Part shown: positions 10,272-20,065 of the stretch, piece after piece | Position numbering within the stretch: position 1 is the first letter of the stretch | How the letters are laid out: the number at the start of each line of letters is the position of its first letter | Notes under the pieces: generated by a model | Database searches by the model: none | What the model was told of the DNA's origin: nothing | The model's input: only the letters and a program-made list of their open reading frames with translations | Position numbers and translations under genes: made by a program | Assembly (NCBI RefSeq): GCF_005082825.1 | Contig: NZ_CP034882.1 | Coordinates: forward strand, 133,932-197,931 | DNA length: 64,000 nucleotides | Direction of reading: 5' to 3' | Source of the DNA: Buchnera aphidicola (Brevicoryne brassicae) | GTDB lineage: Bacteria; Pseudomonadota; Gammaproteobacteria; Enterobacterales; Enterobacteriaceae

Positions 10272-12344
10272 TTAATACAAGTAAGAGAAATTTGTTATTT
10301 TTGAAAAAATTTTTATTATTTTATGTAGTAAAATTAATCTATTTTTTCTTATATTTAAATCAGAATGATATATTTTAATTTTATCAAAAAAGTTATATAT
10401 AGGTTTTTCAAGTTCCTTTGTTTTTAATAAAACTTCTTTGTATTTTTTTTCTTTAAATAAATCTTTTGTAAATTTATCGAAATTTTCTATTGTATGAAAA
10501 AGTGTTATTTCCTCTGTTTTTTTTATCAGGTTAATATTGATTTCACCGGAAATTTTTTCATTTTGTTTTTCTAAAATATTAGATATTCTTTTTATAGATA
10601 ATATTATTGACTTTGAATAATGTAATTTTTGAAAAAAAGATAAAGCTTGTATTTTTTTATCAATATCTATTGGTTGTGTTAATTTATATGAGAAAACTGA
10701 TTTAATAATATTTATGTTATATCCTTTTTCTTCATACCAATTAAATAATCTAATTATAAAAAAATTTATGATTTTATCATATAAAATTGAGTTTTTAGTA
10801 TATTTTTCATCATACAAGAAAAGACTTTTTTTAATTAACATTTTTAAATCTAGTGGTATTTTTTTTTCTATAATAATGCGAAGTATTCCTATAGCTAAAC
10901 GTCTTAAAGCAAAAGGATCTTTATCTGCAGTAGGAATATTACCGATTGAAAACATGCCTGATAATGTATCGATCTTATCAGCAATAGATAATGAACAACC
11001 TATAAGAGTATAAGGTAATTTATCACCTGAATAAGATGGCAGATATTGTTCCTTAAGAGCAATTGCAATATCTTTTGTTTCTTGATCTTCTAAAGCATAA
11101 TACATGCCTACAATTCCTTGTAATTCTGGAAATTCACACACCATATTAGTAACTAAATCACATTTAGATAAAAGTGCCGCTCTAGATGAATTTTTTTTAT
11201 CACTACAACTATATTTAGCAACCCACTTTATAAGTGATTGAAGACGCATTGTTTTTTCGTATAGTGAGCCTAGATTATTTTGAAATAAAACTTTTTTTAA
11301 AGATAAAAGATAATCTTCTAATTTTATTTTTCTGTCATTTGTAAAAAAGAATTCGGCATCTGAAAGTCTTGCATGCATTACTCTTTGATAACCTAAAATA
11401 ATTTCTTTGTAGAGTTTAGAATGAATATTGCAAATAAAAATAAAATACGGAAGAACTTTTTTTTTATCATCATATATTGAAAAACATTTTTGCTGTTTTT
11501 CTATAGTATATACTAATATTTTTTTTGGTATTTTAAGGAATTTTTTTTCAAAGGTAGCTAAAAACGCTTTAGGTGATTCTACCAAGGAACTTACTTCTTC
11601 AAGTAAAGAGGGATTATCTTTTGTAAAACCATTAATTTTTTCTGCTATAGTATTAATTTCTTTCGTAATAGTTTTTTTTCGGATTTCATAATCAGCAATT
11701 ATATTATTCTTTTCAAAAAGAATTGAAGGATATTCTTGTGCATTATTAATTTTTATTTTTTTTTCTTTATAACAAAGATGATTTTGAAGAAAATTATGAG
11801 AATCAATATCAAAAACTTTTCCTTGAACAATATGATTATCTAATAATATAACGATGTTTCGAATAGGTCGAGAGAATTTTTTATTAGTAATTTCCCATCT
11901 CATAGATTTGGGTATAAAAATTTTTTTTAATGCTGTTTCAATTACTTTAGGAAGTAAGATTTCAATCTTTTCTTGTTTTTTTTTTGCTTGATATAATAAC
12001 CATTCACCTTTTTTGTTTTTAAAATGACTTGCTTGATCAATGCTAATACCGCAATAATTTGCCCAACGTTTAGCAGCATCTGTTGGTTTACCGTCTTTAT
12101 CGTAAGCATCAATTATAGATGGACCTTTTTTGTTGATTTTTAATATTCTATCACTTGTATCAATATCTGAAATTTTTAGTGCAAGTCTTCTTGGTGTAAA
12201 AAAATGTTTAATTTTTTTGTATAAAATATTGTAAGATTTCAGTTCTTTTTTAAAATTTTGATAAAAACATAAAGACATTGTATAAAGGAATCTAGAAGGT
12301 AGTTCTTCAGTTCCAATTTCAATTAATAATGTTTTTTTTTTCAT
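10272..12344 (-). CDS. glyS: Glycyl-tRNA synthetase beta subunit
   Basis: Beta subunit of the bacterial alpha2-beta2 GlyRS, carrying tRNA recognition. 690 residues (E. coli 689), starting [30 protein letters not shown] is the family signature, and DADAEFFF-like ([12 protein letters not shown]), [13 protein letters not shown] and KDPFALRR blocks follow. The start overlaps the end of glyQ by 26 bases, suggesting coupled translation. Directly after the ATG the coding strand has an unbroken run of ten A (12341-12332), so polymerase slippage would shift the frame at codons 2-5. The C-terminal third is lysine-rich but keeps family residues to the end. Confidence 0.96.
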   Translation of the reverse strand: MKKKTLLIEIGTEELPSRFLYTMSLCFYQNFKKELKSYNILYKKIKHFFTPRRLALKISDIDTSDRILKINKKGPSIIDAYDKDGKPTDAAKRWANYCGISIDQASHFKNKKGEWLLYQAKKKQEKIEILLPKVIETALKKIFIPKSMRWEITNKKFSRPIRNIVILLDNHIVQGKVFDIDSHNFLQNHLCYKEKKIKINNAQEYPSILFEKNNIIADYEIRKKTITKEINTIAEKINGFTKDNPSLLEEVSSLVESPKAFLATFEKKFLKIPKKILVYTIEKQQKCFSIYDDKKKVLPYFIFICNIHSKLYKEIILGYQRVMHARLSDAEFFFTNDRKIKLEDYLLSLKKVLFQNNLGSLYEKTMRLQSLIKWVAKYSCSDKKNSSRAALLSKCDLVTNMVCEFPELQGIVGMYYALEDQETKDIAIALKEQYLPSYSGDKLPYTLIGCSLSIADKIDTLSGMFSIGNIPTADKDPFALRRLAIGILRIIIEKKIPLDLKMLIKKSLFLYDEKYTKNSILYDKIINFFIIRLFNWYEEKGYNINIIKSVFSYKLTQPIDIDKKIQALSFFQKLHYSKSIILSIKRISNILEKQNEKISGEININLIKKTEEITLFHTIENFDKFTKDLFKEKKYKEVLLKTKELEKPIYNFFDKIKIYHSDLNIRKNRLILLHKIIKIFSKITNFSYLY

Positions 12345-13257
12345 TTTTTTCTCTTTTGTTTTGACATAAAGGAAAACCTAGTTTTTTTCTTGAATTTAAA
12401 TATTCTTTTGCAATTGTAGCAGTTAATTTACGAATTCGTAAAATATAGTTTTGACGTTCATTAGAAGATATAGATTTTCTTGAGTCTAATAAGTTAAATA
12501 TATGATTTGCTTGTAATGTTTTTTCGTATGCTACTAATAATAGTGGTTTTTTTAAATTCATTAACTTTTTTGCTTCTAATTCATATTGTTCAAAAGAATT
12601 AAATAAAAAATCAATACTAGATTCTTGAAAATTATATTGTGATTGTTCTATTTCGTTATCTTTAAAAAGATCACCATAAGTAATTTTTTTTCTCTTATTT
12701 CTTTGCCAAATAAGATCATATACATTTGATTTATTTTGCATATGCATAGAAATTCTTTCTAAACCATACGTTATTTCTACAGTAACAGGATTGCATTCTA
12801 ATCCACCTACTTGTTGAAAGTATGTAAATTGAGTAATTTCCATTCCATTTAACCAAACTTCCCAACCAATCCCCCAAGCCCCTAACGTAGGATTTTCCCA
12901 ATTATCTTCTACAAAACGTATATCGTGTAATGTTTCATCTATATTAAGTAAGTTAAGTGATTGAAGATAAATTTCTTGAATATTTTTTGGAGGGGGTTTG
13001 ATAATTACTTGAAATTGATAATAATGTTGCAAACGATTAGGATTTTTTGCATATCTTCCATCTGAAGGACGGCGACAAGATTGTACATATGCGGCATTAA
13101 TTGGTTCAGGACCAATAGTTCCTAAAAAAGTTATATTATGAAAAGTACCAGCTCCTATTGGTATATCTAACGGTTGAAAGATTATACATTCTTGTTGTAT
13201 CCAGTACTCTGTTAATATTTTAATTAGATTGTAAAAAGTATTATGATAGTTTTTCAT
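12319..13257 (-). CDS. glyQ: Glycyl-tRNA synthetase alpha subunit
   Basis: Class II catalytic subunit of GlyRS. 312 residues (E. coli 303), with [21 protein letters not shown], the long conserved block [20 protein letters not shown] and [12 protein letters not shown]. Divergent from folE; the intervening 184 bases are AT-rich and should contain both promoters, though none stands out. The stop lies inside glyS. The C-terminus is a little longer and more lysine-rich than in E. coli. Confidence 0.97.
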   Translation of the reverse strand: MKNYHNTFYNLIKILTEYWIQQECIIFQPLDIPIGAGTFHNITFLGTIGPEPINAAYVQSCRRPSDGRYAKNPNRLQHYYQFQVIIKPPPKNIQEIYLQSLNLLNIDETLHDIRFVEDNWENPTLGAWGIGWEVWLNGMEITQFTYFQQVGGLECNPVTVEITYGLERISMHMQNKSNVYDLIWQRNKRKKITYGDLFKDNEIEQSQYNFQESSIDFLFNSFEQYELEAKKLMNLKKPLLLVAYEKTLQANHIFNLLDSRKSISSNERQNYILRIRKLTATIAKEYLNSRKKLGFPLCQNKREKNEKKNIIN

Positions 13258-13441
13258 TTTACATCCAAAAAAGAAAAAAGGAAGATATATTTTATCTTTT
13301 TCATAATTATATGTAATAATAAGTTTTATGTATTTTTTTGTATTAATTTCTATATTAAATTAATAATTTTTTTATATATTTTAATTTTAAAAAATTTCAA
13401 AAAAGTAAAAATTACTTATTATATACAGTAAGAAAAAAATA

Positions 13442-14110
13442 ATGATAAGATTTAGTAAAGAAGCCAAATTAGCTTATAATGCGTTATTAGAAAAAAAATT
13501 AGAAAATCCTATTTTAAAAGAATACAATGATATAAATGAAAAAGAAAGAGAATTATTGATTGCTGAACATATATATCAAATTATGATTTTATTAAATTTA
13601 GATGTTAAAAACAATAGTTTAAAAAATACACCAAATCGTATATCAAAAATGTATATTGATGAAATATTTTCAGGATTGAATTATAAAAATTTTCCTAAAA
13701 TTACGTTTATAGATAATGAAATGAATAGCAAAGATATGATTGTAATTAAAAATATAGTTTTAATTAGTACTTGCGAACATCATTTTATCACAATTAATGG
13801 ACAAGCCACTGTTGCATATATTCCTAAAAATAAAATTATAGGTTTATCTAAGATTAATAGAATTGTTCAATTTTTTTCCAAGAGACCTCAAATACAAGAA
13901 CGTTTAACAAAACAAATATTACTTGTATTACAAGTGTTATTAGAAACTAATAATGTTGCAATTATTATAAACATGGAACATTTTTGTGTTAAAGCACGTG
14001 GAGTTTGCGATGTTAATAGTCGTACTGTTACGTCTTCTTTCGAAGGTTTATTTAAATCTGATAAAAATATTCGTGATGAATTTTTTTTACATGAAAATAT
14101 TAACCAATAA
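13442..14110 (+). CDS. folE: GTP cyclohydrolase I
   Basis: Opens the imidazole ring of GTP to form 7,8-dihydroneopterin triphosphate, the first step of folate (and queuosine) biosynthesis. 222 residues, the E. coli length. The zinc ligands are all visible: C111 and H114 in STCEHHF, and C182 in HFCVKARG. GLSKINRIVQFFSKRPQ and QERLT are the substrate-site blocks. With folA and folC in this window it suggests de novo folate synthesis. No strong Shine-Dalgarno is seen. It sits between glyQ and nfo, a position I do not recall from E. coli, so this is a Buchnera-type junction. Confidence 0.96.
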   Translation: MIRFSKEAKLAYNALLEKKLENPILKEYNDINEKERELLIAEHIYQIMILLNLDVKNNSLKNTPNRISKMYIDEIFSGLNYKNFPKITFIDNEMNSKDMIVIKNIVLISTCEHHFITINGQATVAYIPKNKIIGLSKINRIVQFFSKRPQIQERLTKQILLVLQVLLETNNVAIIINMEHFCVKARGVCDVNSRTVTSSFEGLFKSDKNIRDEFFLHENINQ

Positions 14111-14306
14111 ACTAAATATATTCAATTTATTTTTATTGATTAAAATATTTTTTCTCAGTATTATATTACTTTTAATTAATTATAAAAATAAATTATATAT
14201 CAATGTTTAAAGTGTTATATTAGATACCTATTTTTTTCTTTATTTTTACTTTTACCTTTTAAAAAAAACTAAAAAATGATTTTTAATTATAAGGGATAAT
14301 CAAGGA

Positions 14307-15152
14307 ATGAAATATATTGGTGCACATGTGAGCTCTTCTGGTGGCTTAGAAAAAGCCGTTTTACGTGCTTTTCAAATAAAAGCAACAGCATTTTCTTTTT
14401 TTACTAGAAATCAACGCCAATGGTTTTCTCCTCCATTAATTCAGGAAAAAATAGATAAATTTAAAAAATTTTGTATTAAGTATAACTTTAAACCTCAACA
14501 AATTTTACCTCATAGTAGTTATTTAATTAATCTAGGTCATCCTACTGACACATTATTAGAAAAATCTCGATTATCTTTTATTGATGAAATAGTTCGATGT
14601 AACCAACTTGGTTTAATGTTTCTAAATTTTCATCCAGGTAGCCATTTAAATAAAATTACTGAAACTGATTGTTTAACAAGAATATCTAAATCAATAAATA
14701 TAGCTTTAAAAAAAACAAAAAATACTATTGCAGTAATAGAAAATACTGCAGGACAAGGAACAAATGTTGGATATTCTTTTGAGCACATATCTGAAATTAT
14801 TAAGAACATTGATGACAAATCTAGAATTGGAGTATGTCTTGACACCTGCCATTTGTTTGCTTCGGGATATGATCTACGTACTGTAGAAGATTGTGAAAAT
14901 ACTTTTTTTAAATTCAATAATTTAATAGGTTTTAAATATTTAAAAGGTATTCATTTAAATGATTCTAAGAAAAATTTTAATAGTCGAGTTGATCGTCATG
15001 AAAGTTTAGGATTGGGAAAAATAGGAAAATTTGCTTTCAAATGGATTATAAGAAATAAAAATTTTTATAATATCCCAATTATTTTGGAAACAATTAATCC
15101 CATGATATGGGAAAAAGAAATTTCTTGGTTAAGATCACAAAAAATTAATTAA
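14307..15152 (+). CDS. nfo: Endonuclease IV
   Basis: AP endonuclease of base-excision repair; uses three zinc ions to cut 5' of abasic sites. 281 residues (E. coli 285). Family blocks appear in order: [65 protein letters not shown] and LGLGKIG, carrying the zinc-binding His, Asp and Glu residues. GGGA and AAGGA stand just upstream of the ATG. rplY follows after 27 bases, probably co-transcribed. Confidence 0.97.
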   Translation: MKYIGAHVSSSGGLEKAVLRAFQIKATAFSFFTRNQRQWFSPPLIQEKIDKFKKFCIKYNFKPQQILPHSSYLINLGHPTDTLLEKSRLSFIDEIVRCNQLGLMFLNFHPGSHLNKITETDCLTRISKSINIALKKTKNTIAVIENTAGQGTNVGYSFEHISEIIKNIDDKSRIGVCLDTCHLFASGYDLRTVEDCENTFFKFNNLIGFKYLKGIHLNDSKKNFNSRVDRHESLGLGKIGKFAFKWIIRNKNFYNIPIILETINPMIWEKEISWLRSQKIN

Positions 15153-15179
15153 ATTTATTATTTTAAAAGAGGTTAAACT

Positions 15180-15464
15180 ATGTTAATAGTTAATGCAGAA
15201 AAAAGAGTTGAAAAAGGAAAAAGTTTTAGTAGAAAGTTGCGTTTTGATAATAAAATTCCCGGGGTTTTATATGGATTTAAGAAAAATGCTATTTTGCTTA
15301 TTTTAGATCATAATTCTATTTTTAATTTACAAAAAAAAATAAATTTTTATAAAGAAAATTTATTTTTGATTATTAATAGTAAAAAATATAAAGTGAAAGT
15401 TCAAGCTATTCAAAGACATTCTTTTAAATTAAAATTATTACATATTGATTTTTTACACATTTAA
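15180..15464 (+). CDS. rplY: Ribosomal protein bL25
   Basis: Binds 5S rRNA in the 50S subunit. 94 residues, as in the single-domain E. coli L25. It begins [21 protein letters not shown], near the family pattern of a short strand then a GKGASRRLR-like rRNA-binding segment, and has [13 protein letters not shown] precedes the ATG. The second half is lysine-rich and more diverged. Only three bases separate its stop from that of the convergent yabI, so the two transcripts must overlap. Confidence 0.93.
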   Translation: MLIVNAEKRVEKGKSFSRKLRFDNKIPGVLYGFKKNAILLILDHNSIFNLQKKINFYKENLFLIINSKKYKVKVQAIQRHSFKLKLLHIDFLHI

Positions 15465-15467
15465 CAA

Positions 15468-16238
15468 TTAAATTCCTCCTAATAATATAGTAAAAAAAAT
15501 TTTTCTAAAAATAAGCATGGTAGGATGAAACTGTATAGCTATTAAACTAGAAATACCAAAAAAAACTGTTATTACAGCCAACCATCCAATCTTTGTTTTA
15601 GTTAAAAAGGAAGAGGTAATAGTTTCACTTTTTTTTATTTTCCACCATTTTGATACTGACCATATTCCTATCCATATTAAAATAGAAATGATTAATAAAA
15701 ACCATTTAAAATAATCATTTTCAGAATTTTGAGGTATATTTATAGTTATTCCTGTAACAATACCCGGGAAAAAATATACTGGGGGCCATAATATACATCC
15801 AATAATACTAGGTAAAATAAATTTTTTTAAAGGTAATTTTAGCATTCCAGAGACCATTGGTATTAACGGTCTAGTTGGCCCTATAAAACGTCCAGCAATA
15901 ATTGCTATCATACTATGATTATGTAAGACAGACTTTGTTTTATTAAATAAATTTTGATTTTTTTTTAAAAATTTAAAATTAGATAACCAGTTTTTAAAAT
16001 ATAAGCCAATATAGTACGAAATCCAGTCTCCTAGCAAACATCCAATTGTACCAGATATCCAAGCAGGATAAAATAATAGTCTTCCATCACCTATGAATGT
16101 TCCTAATGTAGTCATTAAAATAATTCCAGGAAGTAATAGTCCTACTAATGCAAGAGATTCTAAAAATGCAACCATACCAACAGTTATTAGTGAATAAGTT
16201 AAAGATTGAGTAATAAAATTAGTTAACCAAGATTCCAT
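15468..16238 (-). CDS. yabI: DedA-family inner-membrane protein YabI
   Basis: 256 residues (E. coli YabI 254), with several hydrophobic helices: about 14-37, 50-75, a re-entrant region near 110-135, 140-165 and one or more near 175-240. The DedA motif GRFIGPTRPLIPMVSGM, with the functionally important arginines, is intact, and the acidic residue and LLPG near the N-terminus are kept. DedA proteins are linked to membrane-potential homeostasis, and some members translocate undecaprenyl phosphate or phospholipids; the substrate of YabI itself is uncertain. Divergent from surA across 217 bases of AT-rich sequence. Confidence 0.9.
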   Translation of the reverse strand: MESWLTNFITQSLTYSLITVGMVAFLESLALVGLLLPGIILMTTLGTFIGDGRLLFYPAWISGTIGCLLGDWISYYIGLYFKNWLSNFKFLKKNQNLFNKTKSVLHNHSMIAIIAGRFIGPTRPLIPMVSGMLKLPLKKFILPSIIGCILWPPVYFFPGIVTGITINIPQNSENDYFKWFLLIISILIWIGIWSVSKWWKIKKSETITSSFLTKTKIGWLAVITVFFGISSLIAIQFHPTMLIFRKIFFTILLGGI

Positions 16239-16455
16239 AAATTCTCATTATTTTAAAAGTTTTTTAATATTTAAGTATCTTTTAATGCATTTTTTATACT
16301 TTATATTTTTTTTAAAACAACCTCAAGAAAAATTTTAAAAATATTTGTAATATTTCTTCAAGAAAAGATTAAAACATTATTTTTATAGTTTTATAATAAA
16401 ATATTTTTAATGCTAAACTTAGTGTTAAATAATTAATACGGAATCAAAAAGAAGA

Positions 16456-17745
16456 ATGATAATCAAAGTATGGATTTTCTTAATTTTATATGTTTTTAGT
16501 AGTATATTTTATGTTGCAGCCAAAGATTTTAAGACAGATCAAATCGATGTTATTATTAATGATGAAATTATATTAAATAGTGATGTCAATAAAATTATTT
16601 TTTTACTTGAGAAAGAAGGTAAAAATTTTAGAGTTCCTTTAAAAAATGATTTTTTAAAAGAGAAAGTTATTGAAAAATTAATTATAGATACTTTAATATT
16701 ACAAGAAGCAAATAAAATGAATCTTTTAGTCACTCAAGAGCAAATAAATGATGTGATTAAGAATATCGCTTTAAAAAAAAACATTAGTCTGAATGAACTA
16801 AAAAATCAAATTATATTTAATAGCAATTTTTCTTATCAAGATTATTTAAACAATATTAAAAAATCATTAAAAATTAAATTAGTACAAGATTATGAACTGA
16901 GTAAACGTGTTAATGTTTCAGAAGAAAAAGTGAATTTTTTATTGAAAAAAATAATTAAAAAAAATAAATATTTAAAGAGAATAAATTTAAGTTATATTTT
17001 TTTACCCCTTTCTAAGAAAGGATCTAATGATTTGTTTGTAAATAAAAAAATATTAGCAGAAAATATAGTAAAAAAACTTAGAAACGGTTATGATTTTAAT
17101 AAGTTATATGCAGATTGCAAAAAAAATAATACTATTTTTTTAGCAAAAAAAAATTTTTGGATGCGTCTTTTAAACGTACAAAAAAATTTTTCTAATAGTT
17201 TAAATTTTGTTAAAAAAGGTCAAATATTGGGACCTTTCTTAAAAGCAAATGGATTTTATATTTTAAAAATTAATGATATTATTAATAATAAAGAAAATAT
17301 TTTAACTGAATTTTATGTGCAGCATTGTCTGATAAAACCTTCTGTTATGTTAAATGATTTAGAAGCGAAAAATAGTATTTTAAATATATATAAAAATATT
17401 AAAAATCAAGTTTATAGTTTTGATTATGCTGTAAAAAATTTTTCCCAAGATGTTTATTCTTCAAATAAAAAAGGTGATTTAGGATGGATTTCAAAAAAAT
17501 TTTTTAATAATAATTTTAGTAATGAACTATCTTCTTTAAAAAAAAATGAAATAAGTAGACCTATTAAATCTAATTTTGGTTGGCATATATTTAAATTATT
17601 AAAAAAACGTCAAGTAGATGAATTTTATACTTTAAAAAAAACTTATGCTTATAATATTTTATTAAACCAAAAAATGTTGTTAGAAAAACATAATTGGATA
17701 CAGGATCTTAAAAATTCTGCTTATATAAAAATTATAGAATCATAA
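16456..17745 (+). CDS. surA: Periplasmic chaperone / peptidyl-prolyl isomerase SurA
   Basis: Escorts outer-membrane beta-barrel proteins through the periplasm. 429 residues (E. coli 428): a signal peptide (about 1-22, cut likely after YVAA), an N-terminal chaperone domain starting DQIDVIINDEIILNSDVN, then two parvulin domains (about 170-275 and 280-390; the second has DLGWISKKF and FGWHIFKLL) and the C-terminal helix. The first parvulin domain is more degenerate. In E. coli surA follows lptD and precedes pdxA, ksgA and apaG; here lptD, pdxA and apaG are absent from the block, so SurA is kept without its best-known client next door. Confidence 0.94.
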   Translation: MIIKVWIFLILYVFSSIFYVAAKDFKTDQIDVIINDEIILNSDVNKIIFLLEKEGKNFRVPLKNDFLKEKVIEKLIIDTLILQEANKMNLLVTQEQINDVIKNIALKKNISLNELKNQIIFNSNFSYQDYLNNIKKSLKIKLVQDYELSKRVNVSEEKVNFLLKKIIKKNKYLKRINLSYIFLPLSKKGSNDLFVNKKILAENIVKKLRNGYDFNKLYADCKKNNTIFLAKKNFWMRLLNVQKNFSNSLNFVKKGQILGPFLKANGFYILKINDIINNKENILTEFYVQHCLIKPSVMLNDLEAKNSILNIYKNIKNQVYSFDYAVKNFSQDVYSSNKKGDLGWISKKFFNNNFSNELSSLKKNEISRPIKSNFGWHIFKLLKKRQVDEFYTLKKTYAYNILLNQKMLLEKHNWIQDLKNSAYIKIIES

Positions 17746-17830
17746 TTTTATAAAATTTCTTTTTTTAAATCTAAGTATGTCTAAGAAATATTAAATATTA
17801 AATTTATATTAACTGAATTAATACAAACTA

Positions 17831-18652
17831 ATGATTACTAAAAAATTTTATAAACATCTTCCTCTTAAAAAATATGGACAAAATTTTCTTGTAAATAAAA
17901 ATATAGCACAAGATATTGTTAAAAAAATTAATCCTAAATTTAAACAAATATTAGTAGAAATTGGACCTGGATTAGCTGCATTAACAAAACCAATGTCTGT
18001 ATTTGTAGAAAAATTAATTGTTATTGAAATTGATCCAAATTTATTAAATTTATTAAAACAACGTTCGTTCTATTCAAAATTAATGGTTTTTTCTGAAGAT
18101 GCCTTGACTTTTGATTATATAAAATTATTTTATAAAAATTCTCAATTAATTCGCATCTTTGGAAATTTACCTTATAATATTTCTACATCTTTAATTATTT
18201 TTTTATTTCAACAAATTGAAGTTATTCAAGATATGAATTTTATGTTACAAAAAGAAGTTGCTGAAAGATTAATAGCTTCTCCTGGAAGTAAATCCTATGG
18301 TCGTTTAAGCATTATATCTCAATATTATTGTAGTATTAAAGTGTTATTAAATGTCAATTCAGAAGAATTTTGGCCTAAACCTAAAGTTCATTCTATTTTT
18401 ATTAATTTAACTCCTCATAAAAATTCTCCATATTTTGTTTATGATACAAATATTCTAAGTTTTGTGACAAATCTAGCATTTCAGAATAGAAGAAAAATTT
18501 TACGTCATAGTTTAAATAAATTATTTTCTGAAAAAAAATTAATACAATTAGAAATTGATCCGAAATTAAGAGCAGAAAATATTTCTGTTTTACAATATTG
18601 TAAGTTATCTAATTATTTATATAAGAAAAATAAAAATATTTTAAAAAAGTAA
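17831..18652 (+). CDS. ksgA: 16S rRNA dimethyladenosine transferase KsgA
   Basis: Dimethylates A1518 and A1519 of 16S rRNA (E. coli numbering) and acts as a checkpoint in 30S assembly. 273 residues, the E. coli length. Motifs: YGQNFLVN at the N-terminus, the S-adenosylmethionine loop VEIGPGLAALT, acidic IEID, and the catalytic FGNLPYNIS (NLPY). The C-terminal helical domain keeps FQNRRKILRHSL and RAENISV. No good Shine-Dalgarno precedes the ATG. apaH lies 57 bases downstream; apaG, which separates them in E. coli, is missing. Confidence 0.96.
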   Translation: MITKKFYKHLPLKKYGQNFLVNKNIAQDIVKKINPKFKQILVEIGPGLAALTKPMSVFVEKLIVIEIDPNLLNLLKQRSFYSKLMVFSEDALTFDYIKLFYKNSQLIRIFGNLPYNISTSLIIFLFQQIEVIQDMNFMLQKEVAERLIASPGSKSYGRLSIISQYYCSIKVLLNVNSEEFWPKPKVHSIFINLTPHKNSPYFVYDTNILSFVTNLAFQNRRKILRHSLNKLFSEKKLIQLEIDPKLRAENISVLQYCKLSNYLYKKNKNILKK

Positions 18653-18709
18653 ATTAAAATTTACATTTTTAAATGTTATACATTTATTTACAGAGAAAAC
18701 ATAATATAT

Positions 18710-19528
18710 ATGAGTACTTATTTTACTAGCGATATTCACGGTTGCTATAAAGAATTTAAACTTTTGTTAGAAAAATCTTCTTTTAATTGTAAAAAAGATT
18801 ATTTATGGGTTGCAGGAGATTTGGTGTCTAGAGGTCCTGATTCTCTTAAAGTTTTAAGATATCTTTACTCCTTATCATTAAACAATAGAGTACAAATAGT
18901 ACTTGGAAATCACGATTTAAATTTAATTGCAGTACATGCTGGTGTAAAAAATAATAAAAAAGAAAATTTTTTTGATGAATTACTATCTTCTTATGATAGT
19001 GATGAATTAATAAATTGGTTACGGCATCAAAATCTTTTAAAAGTTGATCAAAATCGTAAAATAATTATGTCACATGCCGGTATTAGTCCACAATGGGATA
19101 TTAGTACTGCGAAAACATATGCTTTGAAAATAAAAGAATTTTTATCTCATAATAGTTATTCTTTATTTTTAGAGTCTATGTATAATAATAAAGTAGTGTT
19201 TTGGGATGTCAATTTAAATGGATTAGATAAATTGCGATATAGCATGAATGCGTTTACGAGAATGAGATACTGTTATCCTAATGGTCGATTAAATATGTTT
19301 TATAAACAATCTCCCAATCTTGTTAAATATCCATTACAGCCATGGTTTTTTATGAAACATAATATTCCTAAAGATTATTCTGTTTTTTTCGGACATTGGT
19401 CTAATTTAAAAGGAATTTATATACCTGAACCTTTTGTTTCTTTAGATTCTGGTTGCTGTTGGGGTGAAGAAATAATACTATTTCGATGGGAAGACAAAAA
19501 AATATTTTCTCAAAAATTCTTATCTTGA
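18710..19528 (+). CDS. apaH: Diadenosine tetraphosphatase
   Basis: Symmetrically cleaves Ap4A to two ADP and can remove dinucleoside polyphosphate caps from RNA. 272 residues (E. coli about 280). Metallophosphoesterase motifs in order: SDIHGCY (Asp/His), GDLVSRGPDS (Asp), GNHDLN (Asn-His-Asp), then SHAGISPQW and FGHWSNLKG carrying the later metal-binding histidines. All metal ligands appear intact. The last codons overlap by nine bases the end of convergent folA. Confidence 0.95.
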   Translation: MSTYFTSDIHGCYKEFKLLLEKSSFNCKKDYLWVAGDLVSRGPDSLKVLRYLYSLSLNNRVQIVLGNHDLNLIAVHAGVKNNKKENFFDELLSSYDSDELINWLRHQNLLKVDQNRKIIMSHAGISPQWDISTAKTYALKIKEFLSHNSYSLFLESMYNNKVVFWDVNLNGLDKLRYSMNAFTRMRYCYPNGRLNMFYKQSPNLVKYPLQPWFFMKHNIPKDYSVFFGHWSNLKGIYIPEPFVSLDSGCCWGEEIILFRWEDKKIFSQKFLS

Positions 19529-19990
19529 TAAGATTTCATGATAATAATTATAAGGAGTTTTTTGATTTTTGATGATTTTTTTTTTAAATAATGTTTTCCA
19601 ATATAGAAAATTTTTGTATTCAGGAAAATAAGTATCACCAATGATGTTAATATCTATATGAGTTAAATATAATTTATTAGCATAAAATAACATTTTTTTG
19701 TATATTTGAGCTCCTCCGATAACCATAATTTCCTTACTATTTTGTGCAGAAATAATCGCATTAGATATTGAATTAGCCCAAATAACACCTTTTTTTTCAA
19801 TTTTATTTTTACTAATAACTATATTATTACGCATCGATAAAGGTTTTCCAATCGATTCCCAAGTTAAACGTCCCATAATAATATTTTTATTTATTGTATT
19901 TTTTTTAAACCATTGTAAATCTTCTGGTATATGCCAAGGTATTTTATTATTATATCCAATGACTAAATTCTTAGAAATTGCAGCTATCAA
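19520..19990 (-). CDS. folA: Dihydrofolate reductase (start codon unusual)
   Basis: Reduces dihydrofolate to tetrahydrofolate with NADPH. The frame contains the family landmarks: IAAISKNLVIGYNNKIPW (substrate-loop tryptophan), the catalytic aspartate in PEDLQWFK, ImGRLTWESIG, and the NADPH loop MVIGGAQIYK. Coordinates run from TTG at 19990, the only conventional start codon near the N-terminus, but the homologous beginning lies further upstream: the frame stays open and reads I-N-I-S-L before it, matching E. coli MISLIAA. GAGGA at 20020-20016 is seven bases before an ATT at 20008. I therefore suspect an AUU (20008) or AUA (20002) start and a slightly longer protein of about 160 residues. Convergent with apaH, 9-base overlap. 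Confidence 0.93.
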   Translation of the reverse strand: MIAAISKNLVIGYNNKIPWHIPEDLQWFKKNTINKNIIMGRLTWESIGKPLSMRNNIVISKNKIEKKGVIWANSISNAIISAQNSKEIMVIGGAQIYKKMLFYANKLYLTHIDINIIGDTYFPEYKNFLYWKTLFKKKIIKNQKTPYNYYHEILSR

Positions 19991-20065
19991 ACTAATATTT
20001 ATTTTAATAAATAGATCCTCGTACGAATTATAAATATGTTTTACAACATATTTATAAATAGTTAA

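Noticed and set aside
13243..13431. 62-codon frame between glyQ and folE
   Set aside because: Overlaps the start of glyQ, consists of Phe, Ile, Lys and Tyr as expected of random AT-rich DNA, and resembles no family.
13986..14210. Hydrophobic frame overlapping the end of folE
   Set aside because: Shadow of folE in another frame running into AT-rich intergenic sequence.
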